64,000 nucleotides of DNA from Brachionus manjavacas (taxonomy: Eukaryota > Rotifera > Eurotatoria > Ploima > Brachionidae). The notes beneath the pieces were generated by a model that was not told where the DNA came from, made no database searches, and worked only from the letters and a program-made list of their open reading frames with translations. The first letter of the stretch is position 1. Each line of letters begins with the position of its first letter. The translations under genes were made by a program, and so were the position numbers. Location of the stretch: positions 3,021,501 through 3,085,500 of the forward strand of contig JAHQIY010000010.1 of NCBI GenBank assembly GCA_019054805.1, written 5' to 3'. Below are positions 23,801-35,110 of the stretch, piece after piece.

Positions 23801-26800
23801 CCGAATTAACGAGGGTTGACTGTATTAGTTGACCTAATCTTAAAAGTGTTCGTCTAGTTCTATTTGGTTCACCCAAATTATTTTGGTTAATTTAAAATTG
23901 GGTGTACCAATAGTATATTTTTTTTTATTTTTATTGATTGTTAATTTAATTTTATTTTATTTAATTTTTTTTCAGTTTTTTCATGTGTTTTTATTCTGAA
24001 GAGAAAAGTTTTTCTTCTTAAAAAAAAAGTTAAAGATTTATTAAACTTTATACTTATAATAAATCTTAAACTTTATTTTAAATCTTTAATTTATAATAAA
24101 TCTTTAAACCCTGCTATTTTTTTCTGTACATAAATGACCTACCTGACTGCGTTTCAAATATAATGGAATTGTATGCAGATGACTCGAAAATACTCGGCAT
24201 AGTTAATAATGTTTATGAGAGAGATAGTTAATAATGCATTTCGGCAGACTAAACGAAAGGCAACAGGAATGTTATACTGGCGACCACAGACTGTGAAAAG
24301 GATCTTGGAGTAATGGTTTCATCAGATTTAAAGTCGACCAGCCAAGTGAAAAATGCTTGTGCGAAAGCGAGTAGGGTACTTGGAATGCTAAAGCTAACGT
24401 TTACAAGTAGAGAGGAAAGACTGTGGGTAAGATTGTTTATATCCATGGTGAGACCCGACCTAGATTACGCAGTGCAGGTTTGGAACCCAAGGATGAAAAG
24501 GGATGTGAATGCGTTGGAAAAGGTGCAAGAGAGGATTATGATCAAGAGATCAATGTTGAAGTTTTCAACGTTTAAGCTTTTAATTTTCAAATTTAATTTA
24601 CACAGATTTTGTTTCTGAATTTGAATTATTTAACTTAAATAGCTAGTTGTTAAATTTTTTCAAATGACTATTAAATCAATAACTCTATTTAATTACTATA
24701 AATTTTTTCTTATTTTTTTATACTTTTAATATGGGTCCTACTAAAATACTGACCCTCAATTTTTTAAAATTTTCTGACCCCCATTTATTTTGCAAAGCAA
24801 AAATATTTTTAAAAGTTTTAATTTATCATTTAGTTTGAATTTTTCTCTATTTTTTGAAAATTAAACTAGTTTGTCTCCAAAATTTTTATTTTTTGTGAAA
24901 ATCGAATATTTTTATACTTTTAAAAACCTGACCTCCTACTGACCCCCAATTTTTTACGACTGACCCCCAACTGACCCCCATTTTTCTTGAAGAGAATTTA
25001 ACAAGCTTTCCAAAAATGTGCCTAGTTTTTCTCCAGGATGTATAGTTTTCGAGAATTTCAAAAGATTTATAATTGAGAAAAATTCAATTTATAATTGTAA
25101 TATTTGATATTTTTTGTTTTATTAAATTAGTTTTTATAATTTTATTACGAAAATCAGAAAAAAGAGGCAAAAGATTGCAATAGAAAAAATAAAAAATTTC
25201 GCCTCATTTAAGTTTATATTTTTATTTTTACATGGTTAAAAATTTAAGACAAAGACTTTATTTTTTTATTAAATTAATTGTTATTAAAATTAATTGTAAC
25301 TTTTATTAAAAAATTATAAAAACTAAATTAATAAAACAAAAAATAAAGTCAATAAAGTCAACCGCTAATTTTAAAATGGCTTTAGATAAGTTCAATGGAA
25401 TCGGCTGCTACAGCCCTACACGGCCAATTGGCGGTGATGGGCTCAGACATTCTACATATTAGGTGTCGCAGCAAGAACTACTACTACTACTACTACTATA
25501 AGTATAAAGTTAAAGATTTATTCATTTGCTCGGTAAAAAATAAATAAAAGAATTGTTTAAAAGTTAAAAAAAAAATTATTTTTTTCAAATTTCCAAATAG
25601 AAATTTAAGTCATTCTATTTGACCAAAGAGTTCAATTTCAAATTTGTAAATGCTAGAAAAATCGAAAAAAAATATCAGATTTTTAGAGAATCAAATATCA
25701 AAAGTAAATATTCTTCAATTCATTTATTTAATTCAAATAAGTCGTTTTTCAATTAACTTTTTCGGATTTTTTTATAAATATTTTATTTTACATAAAACTT
25801 AAAATATATTTTAATAATAAGGAACTTTGAACTGATGAAGAAAAAGCTACTTTTTTTGGTGAATTTAAAAAAAAACCTTTAGTCCGAATAATGATCTAAT
25901 TGAACCCCAAAAAGATAGAGAAATAATTCAATAAAATTTCGAATTTTTTAATAAAAAAAATCAATGCAGATTTATCGAGCCTGTTAGCATCAAAGAGATT
26001 ACCTCAGCGCTAAAAAAGTAAAAAGAGGAAGCAGCTTCGGGACCTGACCAAATTCAAAACCTTATGTTAAAAAACTTACTTCATAATATTTTAAAAGACA
26101 TTATTTATCTCTTCAGCTTAAGTCTAAGAGAAAGTAAAATCCCGACTGCATGGAAATCTGCTAACACCACTTTGTTACCTAAAATGTCAATTTAACACAA
26201 GATTCAGCCAACTACCGAAAAATCAGTAGGACAAGCTGTTAGAGCGCAAAGTCTGCTCAAGATTTTATATTTATTTAGAACAAAACTCATTAATAATTCA
26301 GGAACAATCAGGTTTTAGAAAAAATCGACGAACTGCTGATAATCTCTTCTTTTTTATTCTAAAAAGAAGAAAGAAAAAAGTTAACTACTTATTTTTTGAT
26401 ATCTCCAAAGCCTTGGATTGGGTTTGGCTTGATGTAATTTTACGTAAATTTATGTAAAACATAAAATTCCAATTAGTAAATTTTCGTAAAACTTTGGGGA
26501 ACATAAAGTTCATGGTCATGTTTGCATGATCAAAACTTAATAGATTAGAATCTTTACAAAAATAATGAAATAAGCTTTTTTAAAATCTTTTTTAGTTAAA
26601 CACAAAATGTTTATTATCTTAATTAAATAAAAAAAATCTTTTTTTTTAATGATCGCAATTGATCTTTAATTGATTTTTATTAAATATTTATTTGAAATTT
26701 CCAGGATAAATTTAAAATCCACATTAAAGCATCCAAATTATGGCTTTAAATGATATTTACAGCGAAAAAAAGTTAAATTTTGTATCGCAAAATTTAAAAA

Positions 26801-29800
26801 TATTGATTTAAATTTTATTTTACTTCAGATAAAAATTCATATAATTTTCTCCCTAATTAAAGATTAAACAAAACATGTTTAATAAAGTTTACAATTTTAA
26901 TATTTAAAAAAATGACATTTTTTATTTTTTTATTTGTGAATCTGTTCAGAGCTAATGCTCCTTTAGAAAAAAAAATATATAAAATGATAAAAAAATTAAA
27001 AACGCTAATTAGAAATATCTAGAGGTCAGACATGTTTAAATATTTGATAGTTAAGAAAAAAAATAAAAAATTGTAAGGAGCTATTTCACAAAAGAGTTGG
27101 ACATTCGATAAATCTTGATTCAATTGATAAAAAATACCTTTTTCTTAAACCAAAACTAAAAATTTTGATTTGAAATTTATAACTTGCTAAATTTTGGTAA
27201 AAAAATTTAATTTATTTTATTATGTTTGGTTAAATTTTTTTTGGTGATTATACCAATATCCATTTCTCAAAAGGACGTCTATTCTAACCTAAGATCTAAA
27301 ATAATTTCTAAAAAGTACAAAAAGAACATTCTTATTATCAATTTTTTTTTTTTTTTTTTTCTCATTTTTGAGCATTTTTTAAAGCTCATTTTTTGTCACC
27401 TAAACTTTTTGAAAATCAATATTATAATTGTTCATTCTTTTGCTTCTTGTTCATTCTTTATTCTCCACTTTATAAGTGAATCCTTCAGCTCATTCCAAAT
27501 CATTTCGATTGGATTCAGATCTGGAAAGTTTGGCGGAGACCTTACCTACTAAATACTCTTTAAAATATTCAAATACATTCAAGTGCAAACCCGTTAACAG
27601 TTAATTCTGTTTCTTTCTAAAAAATCACGGCAAAGAACAGATTTATGCTTCGAACTACGAAAGAGGATTAGGGAAAAATTTCCCTATGAGCTCACTGACC
27701 TATTGGACTTAAAAATAAAAAATAATACAAAACAATTTTAAAAATTAAAGCTATGGAAATTTATTTTAATTTTACTAATAATTTTAAATTTATAAAATTG
27801 ATTTAAGTTATTTTAAAAAATTGGTGCCATCTAAAAGCGACTTTAACACAGCTTGTTTTAATGCAAACAATAGCATTAAAACCGATAGATCAACCTTGAA
27901 AAATAAAAAAAAAGTTTTTTTTATTACTAAGCCAAACAATCAAAAAAAGTTTTTTAATGAAATCAAATCAAAAGAAATTCATAATTTTACGAATATTTAC
28001 TCATTGGAATTCTATGTTTAACATAAATCTAAGTATCTGAGCCCGTAATCGCCTAAACAAACACACAAAATCTACAACTTCTTCTTTTTTCCTTATATTT
28101 TTAGCTTTTATTTTTTCTAAAAAATTCTAATTCTATTTTACAACAATTATTTATTTTTTATTTTTTTATTCAAATATTCACTGTAACTAGATTAAACTTT
28201 AATTCAAAATTCTATGTAAAAATATTCATAATTATTGTATTCGTTTTTAAAATTATGCTCAACTAAAATTAATTTTTTTCTTAATTTATTCGTATTATAA
28301 ATTATAAAACAAAATATTATTTACATTGGGCTGAAAAGAAGGACTTTGATCCATTCTGAGCTGACCCGAATCTGTTTTAAAAAATTTTTCTTTAAAATTT
28401 TTTTTTACATTTTCAAATAATAAAGAATTAATTAATTAAAAAAAAATAAATCTAAGTAAATTACGCTTTTTTATTTTTAGATAAAAAAAAGCTAAAAATT
28501 TTTGAAATGCTTATTTTTTATAAGAAAAACAGCAGCTTTTTTGGTCCTTTTAGAATTTACAGTAAATGGATAAATTTACCTAAAAATACGGAAATTTTCT
28601 TAATATTGCGTCAATAAACTTAAATTTACAAAACCATCTTTAGGTACAGTATGTCACAGAATTAAGTTGACAGTGTTTAGAGCACTCTAGAGCATCGCTT
28701 TAGCACTTGCTCTAGTCTGCTTAAGCAGCTCTAGCGCATGCTCTAGAACATTTATTTTTTTCTCTTGCGCAGGCGCAAGCATTTTAAATAAATTTTTACA
28801 AAAATTAACTTTATAAAAAAATTGATACAATTAGTGAATACAATTTGATATAACATGATATCATGATGTATCTTGTACATGCTGTAGAACATTATTTTTT
28901 GTTCTAGCGTAGATCTAAAGCATGTGCTTAAGTAAGCTGTCAACTTATTTCAGAAACGTACTGTAAAAATGCGTATTATTACTGTAATATAATAAATTTA
29001 AATAAAATAGATAATAAATTTATTACATAATATATAAAATAATTTGGTCTGTGCCAATTCTAAGATGTTTTTTTGTTATTAATTTCAAATTTATTTACTT
29101 GAAAATTGAATAAAAAATTTTAGTATTTTATTACATAATAAAACTTTCATATAATAAAACTAGAAATTAGGCTAAGCCTTTTTTTTAAACAGATGAAAAA
29201 ATTGATTCAATCTAAAAGTACCAAATAATAAAATTCTGTTAAGCGATCAATTTTTTTAAGTAATCTTTTGATCTTAATTTTTAAGTCAATAAAATATTTT
29301 TTTTTATTTCTTTTAGATACTTTAAAAGAATAAATTAACCTTTAAATTGTTTTTATTTTTAAAACTCATTGAAATTGTTTAAAAAAGTTATCAGGGAGGA
29401 CCTTTCCAATTATTCAAATTAGAAAAAGTCTTAAATTTTTAAAACATCTGGATTTCAAAGCCAAAACATATTTTTTTATATTTAATAAAATAAAATTTTC
29501 TTACCGGTATCCATTGATAGTATTTGATTTCGCCTGATTTTCGTGTTTCTTCGGAATTGGGCACACCGTGAGACTGATTGACATAGTAAGTGTTAGATAT
29601 CCAACAAACTTGATTTGCATAGGCTTCGTAATTTGGCGTAAAAAAAGCTGGTACCCAACATTTGATCACAGATTCGCTGAATTGACGGTGTGAAACGATG
29701 ATGGCAAAGGCAACTAGAATTGCTACAGTATAGCGATAATTTAACCTAAAAATGCTAATATTTTTACTGTTATATTTTTTGAGGCTATTTTCTTTTACCG

Positions 29801-29872
29801 ATCCGCGACATCATCGTCATTTCGCACAGCGAATACATTCTGAAATTTAGTTATGTAATGTACCAAGTCCAT
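20891..29872 (-). CDS. Innexin (gap junction channel protein), three exons, 585 aa
   Basis: Minus-strand exons 29799-29872 (MDLVHYITKFQNVF...), 29505-29745 and 20891-22333 join in phase (CG/G, then phase 0) with GTAAAAG and GTAAGA donors. The product is a four-pass plasma-membrane protein forming gap junctions or hemichannels. Exon 2 ends TM1 and carries the first extracellular loop with paired Cys (CWVPAFF ... NQVCW) and the family signature YYQWIP. Exon 3 opens with FILLIQALFLYIPRVMW (TM2), then TM3, then loop 2 (VVMCDFRI ... YTIQCVLPINLYNQQIFTFL), then TM4 and a long cytoplasmic tail. The tail has FDGVFILRMI, basic and Ser-rich stretches (RRKSVS, RSRSDS) that look phosphorylatable, and an acidic end. 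The tail makes it longer than most innexins (usually 350-480). The ATG is the first in frame and sits right before the conserved N-terminal helix. An AATAAA on the minus strand lies about 40 bases after the stop. Intron 1 is 53 nt; intron 2 is 7171 nt and full of transposons. No disabling change is seen. Confidence 0.93.
22555..22620 (-). mobile_element. LINE family A 3' tail
   Basis: Minus strand: TGAAGGAGCTTTAGCTCGGC followed by ACAGATAAAACAAATAAATA. Same conserved end as at 35060, 31520 and 15304, without coding sequence. Confidence 0.6.
23045..23822 (+). mobile_element. Pogo/Tigger-like element, 778 bp, TA target duplication
   Basis: The ends are inverted (left CAGTCAACACTCTTTAATCC, right complement of CAGTCAACCCTCGTTAATTC) and flanked by TA at 23043-23044 and 23823-23824. 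The left and right flanks rejoin into a sequence also found intact near 39010, which confirms a clean insertion. Further inverted ATCTCGGA/CTCGG blocks lie near both ends. It has one intact 99-codon ORF (separate entry) and no DDE domain, so it cannot move on its own. Confidence 0.85.
23328..23627 (+). CDS. Pogo-type HTH (CENP-B N-terminal-like) DNA-binding protein, 99 aa
   Basis: Uninterrupted ORF from ATG inside the pogo element. Motifs: KIELSLDQKREICNYYNS, then KIPQTKLILKFIKEFNVF, then ISKSTMSDIIRDREKY. This is the psq/CENP-B N-terminal helix-turn-helix used by pogo transposases to bind their terminal repeats. The second HTH domain and the DDE catalytic domain are absent; the protein stops soon after the first HTH (ending LDNFIRK). 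If made, it could only bind DNA, perhaps competing with full transposase. Whether it is expressed is unknown. Confidence 0.7.
   Translation: MKEVTADNNNRKKIELSLDQKREICNYYNSNTNNFVKIPQTKLILKFIKEFNVFISKSTMSDIIRDREKYTATATNLSNKLRFYKLEEKQSTLDNFIRK
24043..25505 (+). mobile_element. CR1-like LINE insertion with 17-bp target repeats
   Basis: Flanked by the direct repeat AAAGTTAAAGATTTATT at 24026-24042 and 25506-25522. Coding remnants on the plus strand: NDLPDCVSNIMELYADDSKI (RT motif), CEKDLGVMVSSDLKSTSQVK, FISMVRPDLDYAVQVWNPR, then after a long non-homologous stretch (about 24560-25370) FKMALDKFNGIG and a (CTA)n tail at 25478-25498. Stops and frameshifts make it inactive. The middle stretch is probably a later insertion; it includes repeats of CTGACCCCCAA. 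Confidence 0.75.
25830..26470 (+). mobile_element. LINE family A reverse-transcriptase fragment
   Basis: The plus strand reads EEAASGPDQIQNLMLKNL, FSLSLRESKIPTAWKSAN and, in other frames, QEQSGFRKNRRTADN and YFLFFDISKALDW. These are RT domains 0-3, matching 18400-18850 of the longer copy. Truncated at both ends. Confidence 0.7.
26935..27115 (-). mobile_element. LINE family A 3' end fragment
   Basis: Minus strand: end of ORF2 region (homologous to ESRYVEYRTPLCNC at 34.8 kb) followed by AAAGGAGCATTAGCTCTGAA and an A-rich tail. Decayed. Confidence 0.5.
27460..27690 (-). mobile_element. Tc1/mariner transposase C-terminal relic
   Basis: The minus strand contains SPPNFPDLNPIEMIWNELKD, the hallmark PDLNPIE motif around the third catalytic acidic residue of Tc1-type transposases. 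Just upstream is KHKSVLCRDFLERNRIN, the preceding segment in the family, with stops and a frame change between. No terminal repeats were identified for this copy. Confidence 0.75.
28647..28963. mobile_element. Tc1-type MITE, 317 bp, TA flanks
   Basis: Ends CAGTATGTCACAGAATTAAG and the complement of CAGTACGTTTCTGAAATAAG form imperfect terminal repeats of about 27 bp continuing into TTGACAG. TA dinucleotides flank both ends (28645-28646, 28964-28965). The interior has repeated GCTCTAG/CTAGAGC words. No coding capacity. It may have been mobilised by a Tc1 transposase such as the relic at 27.5 kb. Confidence 0.75.
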
Positions 29873-30402
29873 TTGAGTCGATGGTTCACTTCGGTCAATT
29901 CATTTTATCCTAATCTAAATAAATTGAATAAAAATTAGACTTTTTCGTAAAAGTTATCTAATTATGATTTAATTTATAAACTGAAAAATAAGCAAAGATC
30001 TGAGAACAGATGAAAAAATTATTTTTTTTCTAGAATTACTTGCTTTAATTTCCATGCAATTTACTAATTTGTTTATCTTCTAGTTAATTTTTATTAAGGT
30101 CTAAATTAATTCGAATAAATAAATTTACCAAAATGAAATAAAGTTTGACATAAGAAATGTAATCTTTTAATTATCAATAACGCTTTTATTAACACTTAAA
30201 ACTTTTGTTTAAATTTGATTAACAAGCTATTTGCTAAATTTGATAAATTCGAGATATTTTTTGCACTGATCATTTTGATAATTCCTGAAACCATTAAGTT
30301 TTATTTAATCAAGTAAATATTGTTTTCCTATAATTAATGTTCGAGTCAATCGAAAATAAGTTTAGCTCCCATTAAAATTTTTCAAGGTATACAAATAAAT
30401 CT

Positions 30403-30698
30403 TCCTTTTTTATTAAATAAATAGAGTTTGAGTAAAAAAATTCTTAGTCTGTGATTACTAATTTAAATTAATCTAAAATTTTTAGATTATATTTTATTTC
30501 AATTTATTTACTTTAAACTTTTAATGAATAAAAAAATTTCATTAACATGGCTTCTGAAGCAGAGTCGAGAAAAAGAGTATATTCCTTGACCAAGTTTACT
30601 ATACACTCAATTAAGTTGAAAATATGCCATATATCCAAAATTCTAAAAGAGTAAAAACCAGCCATCTACAAAACTCAGAAATTCTGTTCCATCTAAAA
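30403..30698 (+). repeat. Dispersed repeat, copy 1 (pair with 46444-46802)
   Basis: About 300 bp matches 46444-46802 in the same orientation. It includes a 35-codon frame (MASEAESRKRVYSL...) that is open in both copies with several differences. No known family; function unclear. Confidence 0.7.
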
Positions 30699-30879
30699 TT
30701 TTTTGACAAACCTAAAGTTTTTTATTTTCAATTTTAGGGATTTTTTGTTAATTACAGGTATATTAAATTTTAAGAAAGTAAGATTTAACTACATATCTGT
30801 TCAATTCTATTCGATCTATTGTATTAAAGTGAATAGATACTTCTGAACATAACTTCTGAACTTCTGAACACATAAGATT

Positions 30880-30965
30880 GAGTTGTTTAAAATCACGAGT
30901 TTCAAGTCAAGTTCAAGTTCGGGCTTTTTTTTTCAAAAGTCCGAGCCAAAGACTTATTTTGATTA
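30880..30965. mobile_element. AAGTC/CCGAGC MITE-family fragment
   Basis: Sequence TTGTTTAAAATCACGAGTTT ... AAAAGTCCGAGCCAAAGACT shares its words with the MITE at 38263-38523 (reverse orientation). Fragment only; a still shorter one is at 20745-20775. Confidence 0.5.
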
Positions 30966-31514
30966 TTTAAAAAAAAAATTTTTTTAATCTCACAAGTTAA
31001 AAATAAGATTTTCAATACTTTGTTTAAATTTTAGTTCAATTTTTTAATTCTTCATACTTTTAAATAATTGTACACATGTCAAACTTTTTTTAATAATTTT
31101 ATAAGGGATGCTTTGCCAAAATGTATTTTTAAAATAAATAAAAATCTATGAGAAAAAAGAACAAAACAATTGTTAATTGTATAGCAAATTCTATCATTGT
31201 CGACATAGTAAAATAAATGATGCTAGAGTTGAACCAAATTTTGATTATAAATATGAAAAAAAAATTGGGATTAAATTAATGTTCGCATCCATTTTACTTA
31301 AAAAAACTATTTTTGAAATCATACAGTAAGATTGATTAGAATTAATGAATTTTGATAAAACATGTATAAATGCAAAAGTGTTTATAAAAATGTTGACAAC
31401 GTATAGCAGTGCGAAGAAGAATGTTTAGTTTAGTTTATTAATAATTTTAAAAGGCGTTATCTTCCGGTTAAAGGTTAAATACAGAAGATCATTGATTAAA
31501 AATTATTTTATTTG

Positions 31515-32880
31515 TTTACTGTACCGAGCTAGGGCTCCTTCAGAAAAAATTAAAAAAAAAACCAAAATCAAAAATAAATTTAAAGTAAATAAGCTAAAAA
31601 AAAATGAAAGTTTAGAATACATAGTTTGTTACATGTGGCACATGTTTACATAGTTCAGGTTTCAGGAAAAAAGGAGGAAATAGTAAGGTAGCAATTACAC
31701 AATGGAGTTGGGTATTCAATATATCTTGATTCGAAACCTTGTTTCTTTTCTTCCACCAGTCTGACAATCAATGGAAAAGAATGACCTAGTCCTGTCCCAA
31801 CATATATCTCACTCAACTCAAAAATTCGATCCGGGACTGTTAATAACTTAAGTTTATTTAAAGCCTCATGATGCACCATGTTAGAGGGAGTACTATATTT
31901 TAACTTAGGATAGATCTATATCGATAGATGGAGTATCATATTTTAACTTAAGGACAGAGCTGACTGTTGAATTATGAATTGTCTTGAGATCATATTTTCT
32001 GAAAATGAATTCAAGCAATTCGAAAAGGAAAAGAATAGTCTAAAATTGATCCGACTAAAGATTTATATAAATTTCCTAGTTAGTCTTGAGTAAGACCCCA
32101 TTTTTTGTTTGACAGTATCTTGCGACATCATGTGACACATATTCATAAAGTTGAAGCTTCAGGAAAAAAAGAGGAAATAGTAAGGTAGCAATTAAAATCT
32201 TGATTCGAAACCTTCTTTGAATTCCTCCACCAGTCTGACAATTAATGGAATAGAATGACTCAGTCCTGTCTCAACATATATCTCACTCAACTCAAAAAGC
32301 CGATTTGAGACTGTTAGTAATTTAAGTTTATTAAAAGCCTCATGATGCACCATGTTAGAGGGAGTACTATATTTTAACTTAGGATAGATCTGGCTGCTGA
32401 ATTCTGAATTTTTTGTAGTTTTTTGATATTATTTTCTGAAAATGAATTCAAGCAAGGAAAAGAATAGTCTAAAATTGATCCGACCAAAGATTTATATAAA
32501 TTTCTTCAATTGTGCGTTTTGAGTAAGACCCAATTTTTTATTTGACAATATCTCATTAATAATATTTAGCCTTTTATTGCAGCGTTCTTTAATATCGTCT
32601 ACTAATATATTAAAATTTAACTTAGAATCAAATTTTATACCAAGAAACTTGATTTCTTTTTGGTTCATTATTCTGTTTCCATTAATTTTTAAGTTTAGAT
32701 TATCACTCTCTTTTTTGTACCTAGAGAAGACTACTGAACACGACTTTTCAACTGATATCTTCATTTTCCGTTTAATAAGCCATTGTTCTAGTTCGTTGGT
32801 GTATTTATTTATCTTATTTTCTGGGTTCCCCTTTTTGTTATAAATGAAGAATGTAACTAGATCATTAGAAATTAAGATAG
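31515..32880 (-). mobile_element. LINE family A 3' portion with internal tandem duplication
   Basis: On the minus strand this holds the end of ORF2: KMKISVEKSCSVVFSRYKKE, KFLGIKFDSKLNF, ESRYIEYPTPLCNCYLT and the tail GAGCCCTAGCTCGG at 31520-31535. The stretch with LFELSE/PLCNCYLT occurs twice, 31655-32090 and about 32150-32480, as imperfect direct copies. So one 3' end inserted into, or duplicated beside, another. It is 5'-truncated near 32880. Confidence 0.75.
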
Positions 32881-33009
32881 AGTAATAAATAAATTAGATT
32901 TTAAAAGAAAAGAAAAAATGAAGATGAGGATAACTTTAAAGGGCATACACTATAGAACACCCGAAGACGAAACATGTCTATGATGAAAAACATTTTTAAG
33001 TCGAACCCA

Positions 33010-33955
33010 ATTCAATTTCAAGTTCGGTGTTATCAACTAGTTTAGTTTATCAGAGCGGCTTAAAAAAAGACCAATTAGCTGATTATTTTACAGTTGATGG
33101 TTTACTTATGTTAGAAAACACGGCAAAGTCTTTTTTAAATAATTATAAATCTTGTAACATTTGTTCTGCTAATTCTGATTCTAGATTTCTTGTGGTTCTT
33201 GTAATTATTTTTTCCATTTAAAATGTGTAAATATGTATGGCGTGATGGCTTATTCTATAAACTATTAAAGAGACTGCATACTTCCTACTGAGTATTGCTT
33301 AGGATTTATTATAACTCAGCACTAGCTGTTTTATCTCTTCCAAATAATCTAACAACAAAACCCTTCAAAATTGAAACTGGTGTAAAACAAGGATCTATTT
33401 TATCTTCTTTTCTTTTTAACATAGATATTGATGATCCTATAATAGAATGCCTTAACAATGAACTTGGAGCTCTTTATAAAAATCTTAATGTTTCTATCAT
33501 TGTCTACGCAGATGATATAATCTTATTAAGTCCAGTTGATTCCCATCTACAAATGCTTTTGGATATTTGTGGGACTTATGGGAATAAATGGAGAATAAAA
33601 TTTAACCCTAATAAAACAAAAATTGTTAACTTAGGCATTCAATTATTTAAGTCGGTATTTCACCTTAATGGATCCGAACTTAAAGAAGCAAATCAGTTAG
33701 AATACTTAGGATTCATTATAGATTCTAATCTTGGCTTTAACACACAGGATTCAATAAATAAATTACAAAACAACTTAATTAGACAAATGTTTGGTTTAAA
33801 AGCCTATTGTCACATATCACGAGTCTTAAAAGTACTGAAAGTTTTTAACTTTGATGAACTTTATCTATTTTCAAAACTAACTTTTATTGATACAATTATT
33901 ATTATTATTATTATTATTTATATTATTACTTTTATTATTTTTTTTTAATTCAATA
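33010..33955 (+). mobile_element. LINE family B: PHD-type ORF remnant and reverse transcriptase
   Basis: The first block (33027-33230) reads ADYFTVDGLLMLENTAKSFL, CNICSANSDSRF and, after a frameshift, HLKCVNMYG, matching the PHD finger ORF at 55834-56220. The second block (33295-33948, 217 codons, intact) holds RT motifs GVKQGSILSSFLFNIDIDD, YADDIILLSP (catalytic DD), KWRIKFNPNKTKIVN and LEYLGFIID. It is followed by a short ATT run and the tail TTAATTCAATAAATAAATAA. The N-terminal RT fingers and endonuclease are missing. Confidence 0.75.
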
Positions 33956-33969
33956 AATAAATAAATAGA

Positions 33970-35110
33970 ACTTATGTACTTGGATTAATTCATTTTTAGA
34001 CTCAAGATCATTTAAAGTAAATGTAAATGGTAACATAAGTGATGAATACCATATTAATGCAGGTGTGCCGAAAGGCTCAGTAATTAGTCCATTACTTTTT
34101 AGTATTTTTATCAATGATTTTCCTAAAAGAAATAAAAAAAATTGTGAATACTCTCTTCTTTTTGCTGATGACTTGGTTATAAATTTATATTTTTAAGAAA
34201 AAAGGAAATCTATAAAATGATATAAACAAATACTTAGACGAACTAGAAAAATGGCTCTTAAAGTGGAAGATGAAAATATCTGTTGAAAAGTCTTGCTTCA
34301 TTGTCTTCACTAAAAATAATAAGAAAAATATTGACTTAAAATTAAAAATATATGAAAATAAAATTGAGAGTCAAAAGGAAATAAAGTTTTTAGGTATAAA
34401 ATTTGATTCAAAATTAACCTTTACCACAATGGTTGATGAAATAAAACAGCGTTGTAGTTCACGGTTGATTTTAATAAAAATATTGTCAAACAAAAAGTGG
34501 GGTCTTAATTATTGCACACTAGGAAACCTATATCAATCTTTAATCGGATCTATAATTGATTACTATTTTCCGTGTCTAAATTTTATTTTCGGAGACAAAC
34601 ATTAAAAAAATTCAAGTCTTACAAAACTCAGCAGTTCGTTTTATACTTAAACTAAAATATGATACTCCTTCCAATATTTTGCATCATGAGGCCTTTAAAA
34701 AACTTAAATTCTTAACTGTCTCGAATCGACTTTTTGAATTGAGCGAAAGATATGTAGCGGGAGGACTGCGTCATTCTGTTCCATTGGTTGTCAAGCTGGT
34801 TGATGAATATAAAGCGGGTTTTGAATCAAGGTATGTTGAATACCGAACTCCATTGTGTAATTGCTATCTTACTATTTCTTCTTTCTTTCCTGAACTGTTC
34901 AATACTTAAATTCTTTGCACATCTAACCTCTTACAATTTATCAATTTTTAAATGTCTTTTTATTATATTTTAACTTATTTTAATTTTTCTTATATTTTTT
35001 CTTGGCATTTTTATCTTATTTTGTCTTAATCTTTATTTTATTTTTTTTATTTTTTTTTTAATCTGAAGAAGCTTTAGCTCGGCTCAGATAAAACTAATAA
35101 ATAAATAAAT
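33970..35110 (+). mobile_element. LINE family A 3' portion
   Basis: The plus strand reads GVPKGSVISPLLFSIFINDF, YSLLFADDLV, then (34270-34605) MKISVEKSCFIVFTKNN and KFLGIKFDSKLTF, then (34679-34909) HHEAFKKLKFLTVSNRLFEL and CNCYLTISSFFPEL. It ends with GAAGCTTTAGCTCGG and TAAA repeats near 35070-35110. Frameshifts separate the blocks. It lies directly behind the tail of a family B element. Confidence 0.8.

Larger units (their letters stand above)
22334..29504 (-). other. Innexin intron 2, enlarged by nested insertions
   Basis: The intron is bounded by GTAAGA at the donor (29504) and TTTTAAG at the acceptor (22334). Contents in window order: LINE-A tail (22555-22620), a repeat also found near 38.7 and 53.1 kb, a pogo element (23045-23822), a CR1-like LINE with 17-bp target repeats (24043-25505), a LINE-A RT fragment (25830-26470), another LINE-A tail (26935-27115), a Tc1 transposase relic (27460-27690) and a TA-flanked MITE (28647-28963). 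The other introns in this window are 50-70 nt unless a repeat is present. Confidence 0.85.

Noticed and set aside
27226-27552. 108-codon plus-strand frame
   Set aside because: It is the antisense of a Tc1 transposase relic, plus poly-T-coded phenylalanines.
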